A DNA stretch of 64,000 bases from an uncultured Pelagibacteraceae bacterium (GCA_902589725.1 CACITU010000002.1:1-64000); one strand, 5' to 3'. Numbered from the stretch's first letter, positions 1 through 11,532 are shown. Numbers and translations: made by a program. The notes: generated from the sequence alone by a model not told the origin.

Positions 1-1
1 T

Positions 2-1045
2 ACTGATGATGCAACAGGTATTTCTTCTAAATCAGTAATTGATTGGAGAGGTCAATCAAAAAGCACTGATTTAAAACCAAGAATAACTTTACGAGATGAA
101 AAAGGAAATGTAATTAAAAAAGCTGATGATAATGAAGCTAGATATTATTTAGTACCAGACTCGATTTTATCAATTAAAGATGGTCAAAAAGTTTATGCTG
201 GTGATGTAATTGCAAGATTACCCAAGGAAACTACGAAAACAAAAGATATTACCGGGGGTCTACCAAGAGTTGCTGAGTTATTTGAAGCTAGAAAAGCTAA
301 GGATAGTGCTATCATTGCAGAAAATGATGGTAGTGTTGTATTTGGTAAAGAGGTAAGAGGCAAACAAAGAGTATCTATTGTTCCTGAAGATGGATCAGAA
401 CCTTCAAATTATTTAATTCCAAAAGGCAAACATATTAATTTTAACCCAGGTGAAAAAATTCAAAAAGGAGAATATCTTTTAGATGGTCAACCATTACCAC
501 ATGATATTTTAAGAATTTTAGGTATTAAAGAATTAACAGAATATTTTGTTAACCAAGTCCAAGAAGTTTATAGATTACAAGGTGTAGTAATAAACGATAA
601 ACATATAGAAACTATTTTAAGACAAATGCTTAAAAAGGTTGAAGTTAAAGTGTCTGGTGATTCAAGTTATTTACCTGGAGAAGTTGTTGATAGAATTAAG
701 TTTGATAATACAAATGAAAAGTTAGTTGCAGAGGGCAAAACTCCAGCAGTTGGTGAAAGAATTTTAATGGGTATCACTAAAGCATCACTTCAAACAGAAT
801 CGTTTATTTCAGCTGCTTCGTTCCAAGAAACAACAAGAGTTCTTACTGATGCTGCAATTAAAGGAAAAGTTGATCCATTAAATGGCCTAAAAGAGAACGT
901 TATTGTTGGAAGATTAGTTCCTGCAGGGACTGGTAATATTAAAAATAAATGGAACAATATAGCTCTGGAGGATGATAACAATTTTTTAGCAGAGCAAGAT
1001 AAGATAGAAGTATCCGAACCTGAAGAAACACAGACAAATCAATAA
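2..1045 (+). CDS. rpoC: DNA-directed RNA polymerase subunit beta', C-terminal part (5' truncated by window)
   Basis: Open frame from window start to 1045; motifs [66 protein letters not shown] are typical of beta' C-terminus. Confidence 0.97.
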   Translation, partial: TDDATGISSKSVIDWRGQSKSTDLKPRITLRDEKGNVIKKADDNEARYYLVPDSILSIKDGQKVYAGDVIARLPKETTKTKDITGGLPRVAELFEARKAKDSAIIAENDGSVVFGKEVRGKQRVSIVPEDGSEPSNYLIPKGKHINFNPGEKIQKGEYLLDGQPLPHDILRILGIKELTEYFVNQVQEVYRLQGVVINDKHIETILRQMLKKVEVKVSGDSSYLPGEVVDRIKFDNTNEKLVAEGKTPAVGERILMGITKASLQTESFISAASFQETTRVLTDAAIKGKVDPLNGLKENVIVGRLVPAGTGNIKNKWNNIALEDDNNFLAEQDKIEVSEPEETQTNQ

Positions 1046-1073
1046 AAAATCACCTAAAAATTGCAGTTTTAGT

Positions 1074-1101
1074 TTGACAAAGGGCTATTAATAAGTAATT
1101 T
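1074..1101 (+). promoter_or_regulatory. Putative sigma70-type promoter for rpsL operon (TTGACA-N16-TAATTT)
   Basis: TTGACA at 1074-1079, TAATTT at 1096-1101, in the only long gap of the ribosomal cluster. Confidence 0.5.
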
Positions 1102-1123
1102 GGCGATGTTTTTGGTTGGAATG

Positions 1124-1176
1124 TAGTGCTTCTAACAGTACTAAACGCTGCCACAAAATAACCTGTCAGTTATTTT
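1124..1176 (+). promoter_or_regulatory. rpsL 5' leader with two consecutive perfect hairpins
   Basis: TAGTGCT-TCTAAC-AGTACTA (1124-1143; 7 bp with one G-T, 6-nt loop) and AAAATAAC-CTGTCA-GTTATTTT (1155-1176; 8 bp, 6-nt loop). Confidence 0.5.
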
Positions 1177-1211
1177 CATCTAAAAATAAATTAATTAATT
1201 TAGAAAAATTT

Positions 1212-1583
1212 ATGCCAACTATTAATCAGTTGTTAAGAAAAAAAAGGACTAAACCAGCGGCTAGGAATAAAGTTCCAGCCTTACAAAAACAACCTTTAAA
1301 GAGAGGTGTTTGCGTAAAAGTTTATACAACTACTCCCAAGAAACCAAACTCTGCATTAAGAAAAGTTGCTAGAGTAAGATTGTCAAACGGATTTGAAGTT
1401 ACAGCTTATATTCCTGGTGAAGGTCACAATCTACAAGAACACTCGGTAGTACTGATTAGAGGTGGTAGGGTAAAAGATTTACCAGGAGTTCGTTATCATA
1501 TTTTAAGAGGTAATCTAGATACACAAGGTGTTGCAAATAGAAAGCAAAGAAGATCTTTATATGGAACAAAAAAAGGTAAATAA
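1212..1583 (+). CDS. rpsL: 30S ribosomal protein S12
   Basis: [12 protein letters not shown]...[13 protein letters not shown]; true start taken as ATG 1212 rather than the ORF-track start at 1116. Confidence 0.97.
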   Translation: MPTINQLLRKKRTKPAARNKVPALQKQPLKRGVCVKVYTTTPKKPNSALRKVARVRLSNGFEVTAYIPGEGHNLQEHSVVLIRGGRVKDLPGVRYHILRGNLDTQGVANRKQRRSLYGTKKGK

Positions 1584-2053
1584 TGTCTAGAAAAAAAACT
1601 CAACCAAAAAAAAATGTAGTTCCAGATCCAAAGTTTAAATCTACTATTATTCCAAAATTAATCAATAATATCATGTACGATGGTAAAAGAGGTATTGCTG
1701 CTAAAATAGTTTATGATGCTATCGATAAAATTAAAACAAAAACGAAAGATGAGCCAATTAATATTTTTAATGAAGCAATTAACAATATCAAACCAACTGT
1801 AGAAGTTAGATCTAGAAGAGTAGGTGGAGCAACTTATCAAGTTCCTGTTGAAGTAAAAAGTAAAAGAGCACAAGCCTTAGCAATTAGATGGTTAGTAGAA
1901 TCAGCAAGAAAAAGAAAAGATAAACATATGGCAGATAAAATTTTTAATGAGCTTTATGATGCTTATGAAAAAAAAGGAGCTGCTGTAAAAAAAAGAGAAG
2001 ATGTACATAAAATGGCAGAGTCTAACAAGGCATTTGCTCATTTTAGGTGGTAA
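1583..2053 (+). CDS. rpsG: 30S ribosomal protein S7
   Basis: MSRKK...RRVGGATYQVPVEV...KAFAHFRW. Confidence 0.97.
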   Translation: MSRKKTQPKKNVVPDPKFKSTIIPKLINNIMYDGKRGIAAKIVYDAIDKIKTKTKDEPINIFNEAINNIKPTVEVRSRRVGGATYQVPVEVKSKRAQALAIRWLVESARKRKDKHMADKIFNELYDAYEKKGAAVKKREDVHKMAESNKAFAHFRW

Positions 2054-2059
2054 TAAATT

Positions 2060-4138
2060 ATGGCTAGAACTCATTCATTAGATAAATATAGAAATATTGG
2101 GATCATGGCCCATATAGACGCTGGGAAAACAACAACTACAGAAAGAATTTTATATTATACAGGTAAGAGCCATAAAATTGGTGAAGTACATGATGGTGCA
2201 GCAACCATGGATTGGATGGAGCAAGAACAAGAAAGAGGAATTACAATTACTTCTGCAGCAACTACTTGTTTTTGGAATGATCACAGAGTTAACATTATTG
2301 ATACCCCAGGTCACGTAGACTTTACTATTGAAGTAGAGAGATCTTTGAAAGTTTTAGATGGTGCCGTAGCTGTTTTTGATGGTGTAGCAGGTGTAGAACC
2401 GCAATCTGAAACAGTATGGAGACAAGCAGACAAATATAAAGTTCCAAGAATTTGTTTTGTAAATAAACTAGATAGAACAGGTGCTGATTTCTTTAGATGT
2501 GTTGACATGATTAAAGATAGATTAGGCGCAAAGCCATTAGTATTACAAGTTCCTATTGGAATTGAGGCTTCTTTAACTGGAGTTGTTGATTTAGTGAAAA
2601 TGAAAGCTCAAGTTTGGAAAAATGAGGCATTAGGTGCTGAATGGGAATACAAAGATATTCCTGATGATCTTAAAGAAATTACTGAAAAATATAGAACAGA
2701 ATTAATCGAAACTGCTGTAGAGCAGGACGAAAAATTAATGGAATCTTATTTAAATGGGGAGGAAATTAAAGAGGAAGATTTAGTTAAGTGTATAAGAAAA
2801 GGAACATTGGACTTTAGTTTTGTCCCAGTTTTAACTGGATCTGCTTTTAAAAACAAAGGTGTTCAACCTTTGTTAGATGCCGTTGTAAATTACTTACCAA
2901 GCCCAGTAGATATAGGCTCAATTAAAGGCACAAAAGTTGGTTCAGAAGATGAAGTTGAGATGAAATTTGATGATGGTTCTTCTTTCTCAGGTTTGGCCTT
3001 CAAAGTTGCAAACGATCCATTTGTAGGTTCTTTAACATTTGTTAGAATTTATTCAGGAACAATTAAGTCTGGTACTGCCGTATACAACTCTTCATCTGAC
3101 AAAGAAGAAAGAGTTGGCCGTATGCTTTTAATGCATGCTAATTCAAGAGAAGATATTAAAGAAGCTAACGCAGGTGATATTGTTTCACTAGCGGGATTAA
3201 AAAATACTATGACTGGTCACACTTTATGTGACAAAGAAAATCCAGTTTTATTAGAGCCAATGGAATTCCCAGACCCAGTAATTGAAATTGCTGTAGAGCC
3301 AAAAACAAAAGGTGACCAAGAAAAAATGGGTGAAGCATTAGCTAGATTAGCTAAAGAGGATCCATCATTTAGAGTTTCTTCAGATGAAGAGTCGGGTCAA
3401 ACAATTATTAAAGGTATGGGTGAACTTCATTTAGATATTATTGTTGATCGAATGAAAAGAGAATTTAAAGTCGAAGCAAACGTAGGTGCTCCACAAGTTG
3501 CTTATAGAGAAACTATAGAAAAATCTGCTGAGTATGAATACATACATAAAAAACAAAGTGGTGGTGCTGGTCAGTTTGCTAAGGTTAAATTATTTGTTGA
3601 ACCTCAAGAACCAGGAAAAGGAAGAGAAGTTGAAAGTGCTATTAAGGGCGGAGCTATTCCAAAAGAATTCATTCCTGGTGTCGAAAAAGGTATTGAAACT
3701 GTGTCCGATAGTGGAATTTTGGCGGGTTTTCCAATGATTGATTACAAAGTAACTATTGTTGATGGTTTACATCATGATGTTGACTCAAGCGTTTTAGCTT
3801 TTGAACTTGCAAGTAGAGCATGTTTTAAAGAAGCTTGTACTCAAGGTGGATTAAAACTTCTAGAACCAATTATGAGAGTAGAAGTCGTAACTCCTGAGGA
3901 CTATATGGGAGATGTTATAGGTGATTTAAACAGTAGAAGAGGGCAAATTAGCACTCAAGAACAAAGAGGAAATGCAACTGTGATTACAGCTATGGTTCCT
4001 CTAGCCAATATGTTTGGTTATATCAATAATCTTAGATCAATGTCACAAGGAAGAGCGCAATATTCAATGTTCTTTGATCATTATTCTAAAGTTCCTCAAA
4101 ATGTTCAAGATGAAGTAACTAAAAAGGTGGCGGGATAA
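2060..4138 (+). CDS. fusA: Elongation factor G
   Basis: [22 protein letters not shown], full length 692 aa. Confidence 0.98.
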   Translation: MARTHSLDKYRNIGIMAHIDAGKTTTTERILYYTGKSHKIGEVHDGAATMDWMEQEQERGITITSAATTCFWNDHRVNIIDTPGHVDFTIEVERSLKVLDGAVAVFDGVAGVEPQSETVWRQADKYKVPRICFVNKLDRTGADFFRCVDMIKDRLGAKPLVLQVPIGIEASLTGVVDLVKMKAQVWKNEALGAEWEYKDIPDDLKEITEKYRTELIETAVEQDEKLMESYLNGEEIKEEDLVKCIRKGTLDFSFVPVLTGSAFKNKGVQPLLDAVVNYLPSPVDIGSIKGTKVGSEDEVEMKFDDGSSFSGLAFKVANDPFVGSLTFVRIYSGTIKSGTAVYNSSSDKEERVGRMLLMHANSREDIKEANAGDIVSLAGLKNTMTGHTLCDKENPVLLEPMEFPDPVIEIAVEPKTKGDQEKMGEALARLAKEDPSFRVSSDEESGQTIIKGMGELHLDIIVDRMKREFKVEANVGAPQVAYRETIEKSAEYEYIHKKQSGGAGQFAKVKLFVEPQEPGKGREVESAIKGGAIPKEFIPGVEKGIETVSDSGILAGFPMIDYKVTIVDGLHHDVDSSVLAFELASRACFKEACTQGGLKLLEPIMRVEVVTPEDYMGDVIGDLNSRRGQISTQEQRGNATVITAMVPLANMFGYINNLRSMSQGRAQYSMFFDHYSKVPQNVQDEVTKKVAG

Positions 4139-4446
4139 TGGAAAAGCAAAACATTAGGATAAAACTAAGAGCGTACGATAATAAGGTTTTAGACGCTTCT
4201 ACAGAAGAAATTGTAAACACAGTAAAAAGAACTGGAGCTACAATTAAAGGACCTATTCCATTACCTACAAGAATTGAAAGATACACTGTATTAAGATCAC
4301 CTCATATAGATAAGAAAAGTAGAGAGCAGTTTGAATCAAGAACACACAAAAGATTAATAGATATCATTGAACCTACACCACAAACTGTAGAGGCATTGAT
4401 GAAACTTGATTTAGCTTCTGGTGTAGATGTGGAGATAAAGATTTAA
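4138..4446 (+). CDS. rpsJ: 30S ribosomal protein S10
   Basis: [14 protein letters not shown]...[29 protein letters not shown]. Confidence 0.98.
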   Translation: MEKQNIRIKLRAYDNKVLDASTEEIVNTVKRTGATIKGPIPLPTRIERYTVLRSPHIDKKSREQFESRTHKRLIDIIEPTPQTVEALMKLDLASGVDVEIKI

Positions 4447-4448
4447 TT

Positions 4449-5159
4449 ATGAGTGATATAGCTTTATTAGGAAAAAAAATTGGAATGACGAGAGAATTCT
4501 ATAAATCTGGTCAGTTAGTTCCTGTGACTGTGCTTAAGGTTGAAAAAGCTAGAGTTATTCAGGTTATTGAAGAGGATAAAAGAGGATACAAAGCTGTTCA
4601 GCTTGGATATGGAAAGATTAAAAATTCAAAATTAACAAAAGCAATGAAAGGTGTTTTTTCTAAAAAAAATACAGAAGCTAAGAAAAAATTAAAAGAATTT
4701 AGAGTAAATGACACTTCTGTTTACAAAGAAGGAAACGAGTTTGGTTTAGAAATATTCAAAGATATTAAATTTGTAGACACAAGATCAAAGACAATTGGTA
4801 AAGGTTTTGCAGGTGCTATGAAAAGACATAATTTTGGTGGTTTAAGAGCTAGTCACGGTGTTTCAATATCACACAGAGCACATGGCTCAACTGGACATAG
4901 CCAAGATCCAGGAAAAGTTTTTAAAGGAAAAAAAATGGCTGGTCATATGGGTGACAAGCTAAGAACAATGCAAAATATTGAAATAATAAAAACTGACTTA
5001 GAAAACGAACTTCTTTACTTAAAAGGATCAATACCTGGCTCAAAAAATTCTGAAATAATGGTTAAAAAATCAGTAAAAAATATTAACAAAATGACAATTG
5101 GTGAGAAACAAGCAGCTGCTGAAGAGGCTAAAAAAACACCTGAGAAAAAGAAAAAATAA
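4449..5159 (+). CDS. rplC: 50S ribosomal protein L3
   Basis: LGKKIGMTREF, MKRHNFGG...SHRAHGSTG; lysine-rich C-terminal tail. Confidence 0.96.
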   Translation: MSDIALLGKKIGMTREFYKSGQLVPVTVLKVEKARVIQVIEEDKRGYKAVQLGYGKIKNSKLTKAMKGVFSKKNTEAKKKLKEFRVNDTSVYKEGNEFGLEIFKDIKFVDTRSKTIGKGFAGAMKRHNFGGLRASHGVSISHRAHGSTGHSQDPGKVFKGKKMAGHMGDKLRTMQNIEIIKTDLENELLYLKGSIPGSKNSEIMVKKSVKNINKMTIGEKQAAAEEAKKTPEKKKK

Positions 5160-5782
5160 TGAAATTAGATAAAATTAGTATTGACGGAAAAAAAGATAGT
5201 ATCGAAGTTTTGGATAAGATTTTTTCTGCTAAAATTAACCATAAATTAGTTAGCGCTGTTCTTTACAAAACAAATGCTAATTACAAAGGGAGACATGCCA
5301 AAACTAAACAACAAAATGAAGTAAAAGGACCAACTTCAAAAATATATGCTCAAAAAGGGACAGGTGGTGCAAGGCATGCTAGTAGAAAAGCTCCTATATT
5401 TGTTGGCGGAGGTATTGCTCATGGACCAAAAGGTGAATTGGCTTATAAAAAAAGAAAACTAAATAAAACTGAGAAGAAACAAAGTGTAGCTTCTTTAATT
5501 ACAGAAAAAAATAATAACAAAAATTTATTAATCTTAAATGATTTTACTTCTGAAATTAAAAAAACGAAAGAGATGAACACAATTATTAATAAACTTGAAA
5601 TTACAAATTCACTAATAATTTTAGATAAAAATTCTAAAGAAAAAATTGAAAAATCAGCAAGAAATATTCCGAATGTTAAAGTTACAGACGTAAATCATTT
5701 TAGTGCTTATGACATTATCAAATTTAAAAAAGTAGTTTTCACTGAAAGTTCTGTAAAAGAACTAGAAAAGAGATATTCATAA
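5159..5782 (+). CDS. rplD: 50S ribosomal protein L4
   Basis: KIYAQKGTGGARHASRKAPIFVGGGIAHGP; position in S10 operon. Confidence 0.96.
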   Translation: MKLDKISIDGKKDSIEVLDKIFSAKINHKLVSAVLYKTNANYKGRHAKTKQQNEVKGPTSKIYAQKGTGGARHASRKAPIFVGGGIAHGPKGELAYKKRKLNKTEKKQSVASLITEKNNNKNLLILNDFTSEIKKTKEMNTIINKLEITNSLIILDKNSKEKIEKSARNIPNVKVTDVNHFSAYDIIKFKKVVFTESSVKELEKRYS

Positions 5783-5783
5783 A

Positions 5784-6077
5784 ATGGAAAAAATTCATTT
5801 ATACGACAAAATTCTTTCTCCTGTGGTTACAGAGAAATCAACTAACTTATCTGAACTAAATAAAATTGTGTTTAAAGTTCCAGATGGTGCAAATAAGAAA
5901 AACTTAAAAAAGAATATTGAAAAAATATTCAAAGTTAATGTGACAAAGATAAATATTATTAACAAACAGAACAGAACAAAAGTTACCAGAGGTAGAAAAG
6001 TAAAAGTATCTGGATATAAAAAAGCAATAATTACTTTAAAAAAAGGTCAAAGTATTGATCTAACAACAGGAATTTAA
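5784..6077 (+). CDS. rplW: 50S ribosomal protein L23
   Basis: SPVVTEKSTNL...IEKIFKVNVTKIN; position. Confidence 0.95.
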   Translation: MEKIHLYDKILSPVVTEKSTNLSELNKIVFKVPDGANKKNLKKNIEKIFKVNVTKINIINKQNRTKVTRGRKVKVSGYKKAIITLKKGQSIDLTTGI

Positions 6078-6080
6078 TAA

Positions 6081-6920
6081 ATGGCATTAAAAACTTTTAA
6101 ACCATATACAAAATCTACAAGAGGTACCATTTTAGTCGATAGAACCGATTTATGGAAAGGTAAACCATTCAAGACTTTAGTTTCACCTAAAAATGCGATG
6201 AAAGGAAGAAATAATAATGGTCATATTACCTCTATCAATAGAGCTGGTGGGCATAAAAAAATGTACAGACATGTGGATTTTTATCGAAAAAAATTTGACA
6301 TGGAAGCAACAGTTGAAAGAATAGAGTACGATCCAAATAGATCATGTTACATTATGTTAGTTAAATTTGAGGATGGTACTCACTCATATTTCTTAGCGCC
6401 ACAAAAAATTAAAGTTGGAGATAAAGTTGAAAGCGGTTCTAAAAAAGAAATTAAAGTGGGTAATTGTATGCCATTGCAAGACATTCCAGTGGGTATCAAT
6501 ATACATAATGTTGAAATCCAACCAGGTGGTGGTGGAAAAATTGCTAGAGCAGCTGGTTCATCAGTTACTATTAGTGGTCTAGATGGAAACTATAGTTTAA
6601 TAAAATTAGCCTCAGGTGAAGTAAGAAAAATAGATTCAAGAGCTTTAGCTACAATTGGAATTTTAAGTAATCCTGATCAAAAAAATATTAAAATTGGAAA
6701 AGCAGGTAGATCAAGATGGTTGGGTAGAAGACCTCATACTAGAGGTGTTGTTAAAAACCCGGTTGATCACCCACATGGAGGTGGTGAAGGTAAGTCCGCT
6801 GGAGGTAGGCATCCAGTATCACCTACAGGACAATCTGCTAAAGGTTTAAAAACTAGAGATAATAAAAGAACAGATAAATTTATAGTTAAGAGAAGAAATA
6901 AGAGGAAGGATACTAAGTAA
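6081..6920 (+). CDS. rplB: 50S ribosomal protein L2
   Basis: [34 protein letters not shown]. Confidence 0.98.
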   Translation: MALKTFKPYTKSTRGTILVDRTDLWKGKPFKTLVSPKNAMKGRNNNGHITSINRAGGHKKMYRHVDFYRKKFDMEATVERIEYDPNRSCYIMLVKFEDGTHSYFLAPQKIKVGDKVESGSKKEIKVGNCMPLQDIPVGINIHNVEIQPGGGGKIARAAGSSVTISGLDGNYSLIKLASGEVRKIDSRALATIGILSNPDQKNIKIGKAGRSRWLGRRPHTRGVVKNPVDHPHGGGEGKSAGGRHPVSPTGQSAKGLKTRDNKRTDKFIVKRRNKRKDTK

Positions 6921-7216
6921 TGGCTAGAGCAGTTTGGAAAGGACCGTTTGTAGAAGAAAGCTTGATGAAGAAGGTTGACAAGTATAAAGACGATCCAAAG
7001 AAAATTCCTATTAAAACTTGGTCAAGAAAATCTACAATTTTACCCGATTTTGTAGGGGTAAGTTTCCAAATTTATAATGGCAAAAAATTTATACCAATAA
7101 CTGTTTCAGAAGATATGGTTGGACATAAACTGGGTGAGTTTGCACCAACAAGAACGTTCTTTGGTCATACACCAGCTGATAAAAAAGCTAAACCAGCAAC
7201 AGCAGAGAAGAAATAA
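6920..7216 (+). CDS. rpsS: 30S ribosomal protein S19
   Basis: [31 protein letters not shown]. Confidence 0.97.
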   Translation: MARAVWKGPFVEESLMKKVDKYKDDPKKIPIKTWSRKSTILPDFVGVSFQIYNGKKFIPITVSEDMVGHKLGEFAPTRTFFGHTPADKKAKPATAEKK

Positions 7217-7218
7217 TT

Positions 7219-7617
7219 ATGGGTAAGAAAAAGAAAATAGATAAATCTAACCAAAAAACAGTGAAGTCTGTTAATAACGGTATTAGATCAAGTGTTAGAA
7301 AGCTTAGTCCAATACTAAAAAGTATTGTTGGCAAAAAAGTTGATGTTGCAATTAGAGATTTACAGTTTTCAGAAAAAAGAGTTACTAGAGATGTTAGAAA
7401 AACTATCAGTTCAGCTGTGGCTAATGCTGAAAATAATTTTCAATACGATATTGATAAATTAATAGTTAAAGAGGCATATTGTGGAAAAAAAATAGTTATG
7501 AAAAGATTCAGACCTAGAGCCAAAGGAAGAGCAGCACCAATATTAAAACCTTGGTCAACTGTTACAATAATTTTATCAGAAGCAAAACAAATGGAGAAGC
7601 ATGGGGCAAAAAGTTAA
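7219..7617 (+). CDS. rplV: 50S ribosomal protein L22
   Basis: [22 protein letters not shown]; position. Confidence 0.96.
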   Translation: MGKKKKIDKSNQKTVKSVNNGIRSSVRKLSPILKSIVGKKVDVAIRDLQFSEKRVTRDVRKTISSAVANAENNFQYDIDKLIVKEAYCGKKIVMKRFRPRAKGRAAPILKPWSTVTIILSEAKQMEKHGAKS

Positions 7618-8281
7618 TCCTGTAGGTTTTAGATTAGGTGTCAACAGAGGATGGGACTCTGTATGGTATGCTAAGAAAAAAGATTTCGGAAATTATCTAA
7701 TCGAAGATTTTAAAATTAGAGAATATATCAAGAAAAATGTAATCAACTCTGGTGTATCCAAGGTAATGATCGAGAGAACATCTAATAAATGTTATGTTAC
7801 AATCTATACTTCTAGACCTGGATTTGTTATTGGAAAAAAAGGAAGTGATATAGATAAAATTAAAAATAATCTCTCGAAATTCACAACCAATGAAGTAAAT
7901 CTAAATATTAAAGAAGTTAAAAAACCTGAAACTAACGCTTATTTGGTAGCAGAAAATATTGCACAGCAACTTGTAAAAAGAATTTCATATAGAAGAGCGA
8001 TGAAAAGAGCAATGCAATCATGTATTAGATTGGGAGCAAAAGGAATTAAAGTTTCTGTTAGTGGGAGACTTGGTGGAAATGAAATAGCAAGAACAGAATG
8101 GTTAAGAGATGGAAGTATTCCATCACATACTTTAAGAGCCGATATAGATTATGCAGAAGCTGAGGCTCTTACAACTTATGGAATCATTGGAATTAAAGTT
8201 TGGATATATAAAGGTGAAGTTTTTGCTAGAGAATTTAATCAAGAGACAAATAAAGTAACTCCCAAGGAAGGTAAACAATAA
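7601..8281 (+). CDS. rpsC: 30S ribosomal protein S3
   Basis: [35 protein letters not shown]. Confidence 0.98.
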   Translation: MGQKVNPVGFRLGVNRGWDSVWYAKKKDFGNYLIEDFKIREYIKKNVINSGVSKVMIERTSNKCYVTIYTSRPGFVIGKKGSDIDKIKNNLSKFTTNEVNLNIKEVKKPETNAYLVAENIAQQLVKRISYRRAMKRAMQSCIRLGAKGIKVSVSGRLGGNEIARTEWLRDGSIPSHTLRADIDYAEAEALTTYGIIGIKVWIYKGEVFAREFNQETNKVTPKEGKQ

Positions 8282-8691
8282 TGCTTCAACCAGTAAGAAC
8301 AAAATGGAGAAAGGCTCATAAAGGTAGAATTCATGGTAATGCTACAAGAGCAAGCACAATTAATTATGGTGCTTATGCATTAAAAGCTTTGCAACCAGAA
8401 AGAGTTACAGGAAAACAGATAGAAGCAGCTAGAGTTGCTTTGACAAGACATATGAAAAGACAGGGAAGAGTTTGGACAAGAATATTTCCAAATATACCAG
8501 TTTCTAAAAAACCAATCGAAGTCAGAATGGGTAAAGGAAAAGGTTCACCTGAATACTTTGCATGTAGAGTAAAACCAGGAAGAATATTGTTTGAAGTTGA
8601 TGGAGTTTCTGAACAAATTGCTAAAGAAGCTTTATATAAAGCCTCAGCAAAATTACCAATTAAAACCAAAACTATTAAGAGATTTGCATAA
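8281..8691 (+). CDS. rplP: 50S ribosomal protein L16
   Basis: [40 protein letters not shown]. Confidence 0.98.
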   Translation: MLQPVRTKWRKAHKGRIHGNATRASTINYGAYALKALQPERVTGKQIEAARVALTRHMKRQGRVWTRIFPNIPVSKKPIEVRMGKGKGSPEYFACRVKPGRILFEVDGVSEQIAKEALYKASAKLPIKTKTIKRFA

Positions 8692-8882
8692 TGAAGAAAC
8701 AGGAAATTAAAAAATTATCAAAGGACGAAATTGTGAAGAATATTGATAAGCTTAAAAAAGATCTTTTTAATTTCAGGTTTCAAAAAATGAATTCACAAGT
8801 AACAAATCCAGCTAAAATTGGGGAAACTAGAAAAACAATAGCGAGATTAAAAACAATTTTAAAGGGAAAAGCAAATGCCTAA
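8691..8882 (+). CDS. rpmC: 50S ribosomal protein L29
   Basis: L29-like ELxxLKKDLFNFRFQ pattern; position. Confidence 0.94.
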   Translation: MKKQEIKKLSKDEIVKNIDKLKKDLFNFRFQKMNSQVTNPAKIGETRKTIARLKTILKGKANA

Positions 8883-9111
8883 AAAAATACTTACAGGTGT
8901 AGTTATAAGCGATAAACCAAATAAAACAATTACTGTTATGGTAGAACGTAAATATTCTCACCCAATTCTAAAAAAAGTAATCAGAGTTAGAAAAAATTAT
9001 AACGCTCATGATGAAAATAATAAGTTCAAAACAGGTGACAAAGTTTCAATTATTGAGAGCAAACCTTTTTCTAAAAATAAAAAATTTCAAGTCATGGAGA
9101 GTACAAAGTAA
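8875..9111 (+). CDS. rpsQ: 30S ribosomal protein S17
   Basis: [29 protein letters not shown]. Confidence 0.96.
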   Translation: MPKKILTGVVISDKPNKTITVMVERKYSHPILKKVIRVRKNYNAHDENNKFKTGDKVSIIESKPFSKNKKFQVMESTK

Positions 9112-9479
9112 TGATTGGTGTTCAAACTGAATTGCAAGTAGCTGACAATACCGGTGCAAAAAGAATTGAGTGCATCAAAGTTCTAGGTGGATCAAAAAGA
9201 AGATACGCTAGTATTGGTGATACTATTGTAATTGCAGTTAAAGAAGCGATACCTAAAGGAAAAGTTAAAAAAGGATCTGTTCATAAAGCAGTAGTTGTAA
9301 GGGTTAAAAAAGGAATCCACAGAAATGATGGTTCAAAAGTAAGATTTGACAACAATGCAGCTGTATTAGTTGATGATAAAGGAGAGCCAGTAGGAACAAG
9401 GATTTTTGGTCCAGTTACGAGAGAATTAAGAAGCAGAGGTCAAATGAAAATCATTTCATTGGCGCCGGAGGTTTTATAA
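9111..9479 (+). CDS. rplN: 50S ribosomal protein L14
   Basis: [27 protein letters not shown]. Confidence 0.98.
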   Translation: MIGVQTELQVADNTGAKRIECIKVLGGSKRRYASIGDTIVIAVKEAIPKGKVKKGSVHKAVVVRVKKGIHRNDGSKVRFDNNAAVLVDDKGEPVGTRIFGPVTRELRSRGQMKIISLAPEVL

Positions 9480-9724
9480 TGATTAAAAAAGGTTTGAAAG
9501 TAAAAGTTTTAACTGGAAAAGATAAAAAAAAAGAAGGTGAAGTTATTGAAATTGATAGAGCTAATAATAGAGCAAAGGTTAAAGAAATAAACATGGTTAA
9601 AAAACATGTTAAAACAACAAAAGAGAAAAAAGGTGGAATTTTTTCGAAGGAAAGCTTTATTCATATTTCTAACTTAAAACTAATTGATGAAAAAACAGCT
9701 AAGAAAAAAGAGGCTAAAAAATAA
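9479..9724 (+). CDS. rplX: 50S ribosomal protein L24
   Basis: [19 protein letters not shown] (KOW). Confidence 0.95.
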   Translation: MIKKGLKVKVLTGKDKKKEGEVIEIDRANNRAKVKEINMVKKHVKTTKEKKGGIFSKESFIHISNLKLIDEKTAKKKEAKK

Positions 9725-10278
9725 TGACACCAAGATTAAAAGAGATATTCAATAAAGAAATTCAGCCTGCATTAAAAGATCAGTTTGGTTTTAAAAATAT
9801 TTATATGGCTCCACGAATTGAGAAAGTTATTTTAAATATGGGTCTTGGTTTAGATGCTACAGATTCTAAGATTTTAAAATCATGTGAAGAAGATATGGCT
9901 AAAATTACTGGACAAAAACCAGTTACAACCAAATTTAAAAAATCAGTAGCAAATTTTAAAACCAGAAAAGGATCAAATGCTGGTTTAAAGGTAACATTAA
10001 GAAAAAACAGAATGTATGAATTCTTAGACAGATTAGTGAATATTGCATTACCAAGAATTAAAGATTTTAGAGGTTTGTCACCAAAAGGCTTTGATAAATT
10101 TGGTAATTATACATTTGGAATTAAAGAACATATAATTTTTCCAGAAGTAAGCTTTGATAGAGCGGACAAGGTTAGAGGTTTAGATATAGTAATAGTAATT
10201 AAAGCAATCAATAAAGAGCATAGTTTTGCATTACTACAAAAAATGAATTTTCCATTTATTAAAAAAGGAGATAATTAA
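9724..10278 (+). CDS. rplE: 50S ribosomal protein L5
   Basis: KVILNMGLG, ITGQKPVTTKFKKSVANFKTRKG. Confidence 0.97.
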   Translation: MTPRLKEIFNKEIQPALKDQFGFKNIYMAPRIEKVILNMGLGLDATDSKILKSCEEDMAKITGQKPVTTKFKKSVANFKTRKGSNAGLKVTLRKNRMYEFLDRLVNIALPRIKDFRGLSPKGFDKFGNYTFGIKEHIIFPEVSFDRADKVRGLDIVIVIKAINKEHSFALLQKMNFPFIKKGDN

Positions 10279-10280
10279 GC

Positions 10281-10586
10281 ATGGCAAAGTTAAGCGCTGT
10301 TAATAAAAATAAAAAAAGAATTAAACTTTCAGATAGGCTTTATAAGAAAAGACAAACATTAAAGAAAATTATAATGGATAAAAAGATTCCATTAGAAGAA
10401 AGATTTAAAGCACAACAAAAATTATCTAAACTGCCAAGAAACTCGGCTAAAACAAGAGTTATGAATAGATGTGAGATTACTGGTAGACCTCACGGTGTTT
10501 ACAGAAAATTAAAGATTTCAAGAATTGCATTAAGACAATTAGGATTACAAGGAAAGATACCCGGTCTAGTTAAGTCTAGCTGGTAG
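10281..10586 (+). CDS. rpsN: 30S ribosomal protein S14 (zinc-independent form)
   Basis: LSKLPRNSAKTRVMNRCEITGRPHGVYRKLKISRIALR. Confidence 0.97.
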   Translation: MAKLSAVNKNKKRIKLSDRLYKKRQTLKKIIMDKKIPLEERFKAQQKLSKLPRNSAKTRVMNRCEITGRPHGVYRKLKISRIALRQLGLQGKIPGLVKSSW

Positions 10587-10597
10587 AAAGGAAAATT

Positions 10598-10993
10598 ATG
10601 AGTTTAAGTGACCCTATAGGAGATATGATTGCAAGAGTAAAGAACGCTCAAGCTAGAAATCATAAAAAAGTAGAATTACCTTCATCTAATTTTAAAAAAA
10701 AAATTGCAGATATTCTTAAAAATGAAGGTTTTATAAAAGATTTTAATGTAAGTACTGATGAGAAAAAACCAACATTATCATTAGAACTCAAATACCATTC
10801 AGGCAATCCAGTAATAAGTGCATTTGAAAGAGTATCAAAACCAGGAAGAAGAATTTTTTCATCTGCAGATAGCTTGCCTAAAATAAATAACGGTTTAGGG
10901 ATTGCTATTGTATCAACTCCAAAAGGTGTGATGACTGATATAGATGCAAGAAAACAAAAAGTTGGTGGCGAAATAATTTGTAAGGTATTTTAA
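10598..10993 (+). CDS. rpsH: 30S ribosomal protein S8
   Basis: DPIGDMIARVKNAQARNH, ISTPKGVMTD-like C-terminus. Confidence 0.97.
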   Translation: MSLSDPIGDMIARVKNAQARNHKKVELPSSNFKKKIADILKNEGFIKDFNVSTDEKKPTLSLELKYHSGNPVISAFERVSKPGRRIFSSADSLPKINNGLGIAIVSTPKGVMTDIDARKQKVGGEIICKVF

Positions 10994-11532
10994 TGTCTAA
11001 AATAGGTAAAATAAACATATCAATTCCCGAAAAAGTAAAAGTTGCTTTATCTGGTAATATTATAAACATAGAGGGGCCACTTGGGAAAAAGTCAATCAAT
11101 GTTGATCTAGATATGTTTAATTTGGACATAATCGAAGGAAAAGAAATTTCTATTAAGCCAAAAAAAATAGATCAAAACTCAAAAAGACTTTGGGGAATGA
11201 ATAGAAGTTTAATCAATAACGCTGTAATTGGATCAAGCACTGGTTATGAAAAAACTTTAGAATTAGTTGGTGTTGGTTATCGAGCAGCACTAAAAGGGAA
11301 TCAATTAAATTTACAATTAGGTTATAGTCATGATATCAATTTTGATATACCAGAAGGAATTAAAATTGTTGTTGAAAAACAAACAACATTAAAAATAACA
11401 GGCTTTGATAAACAATTAGTAGGTGAGGTTGCATCTAAAATAAAAACATTAAGAAAAATTGAACCGTACAAAGGAAAAGGTGTTCGAGAAAAAGGTCAAT
11501 ATATTCTAAAAAAAGAAGGTAAGAAAAAATAA
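10993..11532 (+). CDS. rplF: 50S ribosomal protein L6
   Basis: [42 protein letters not shown]. Confidence 0.97.
   Translation: MSKIGKINISIPEKVKVALSGNIINIEGPLGKKSINVDLDMFNLDIIEGKEISIKPKKIDQNSKRLWGMNRSLINNAVIGSSTGYEKTLELVGVGYRAALKGNQLNLQLGYSHDINFDIPEGIKIVVEKQTTLKITGFDKQLVGEVASKIKTLRKIEPYKGKGVREKGQYILKKEGKKK

Noticed and set aside
790-981. Short antisense ORFs listed throughout (for example 790..981, 1658..1873, 8373..8669, 12016..12300, 32458..32745)
   Set aside because: They are opposite well-identified core genes, with low-complexity or Ser/Leu/Ile-rich translations typical of shadow ORFs; no independent support
1116-1211. N-terminal extension of the rpsL ORF ([14 protein letters not shown]...)
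   Set aside because: It lies upstream of the universally conserved MPTINQL start and coincides with the structured leader; it is not real coding sequence
3534-3737. Same-strand out-of-frame ORF inside fusA
   Set aside because: Overlaps conserved EF-G coding sequence and has no recognisable product
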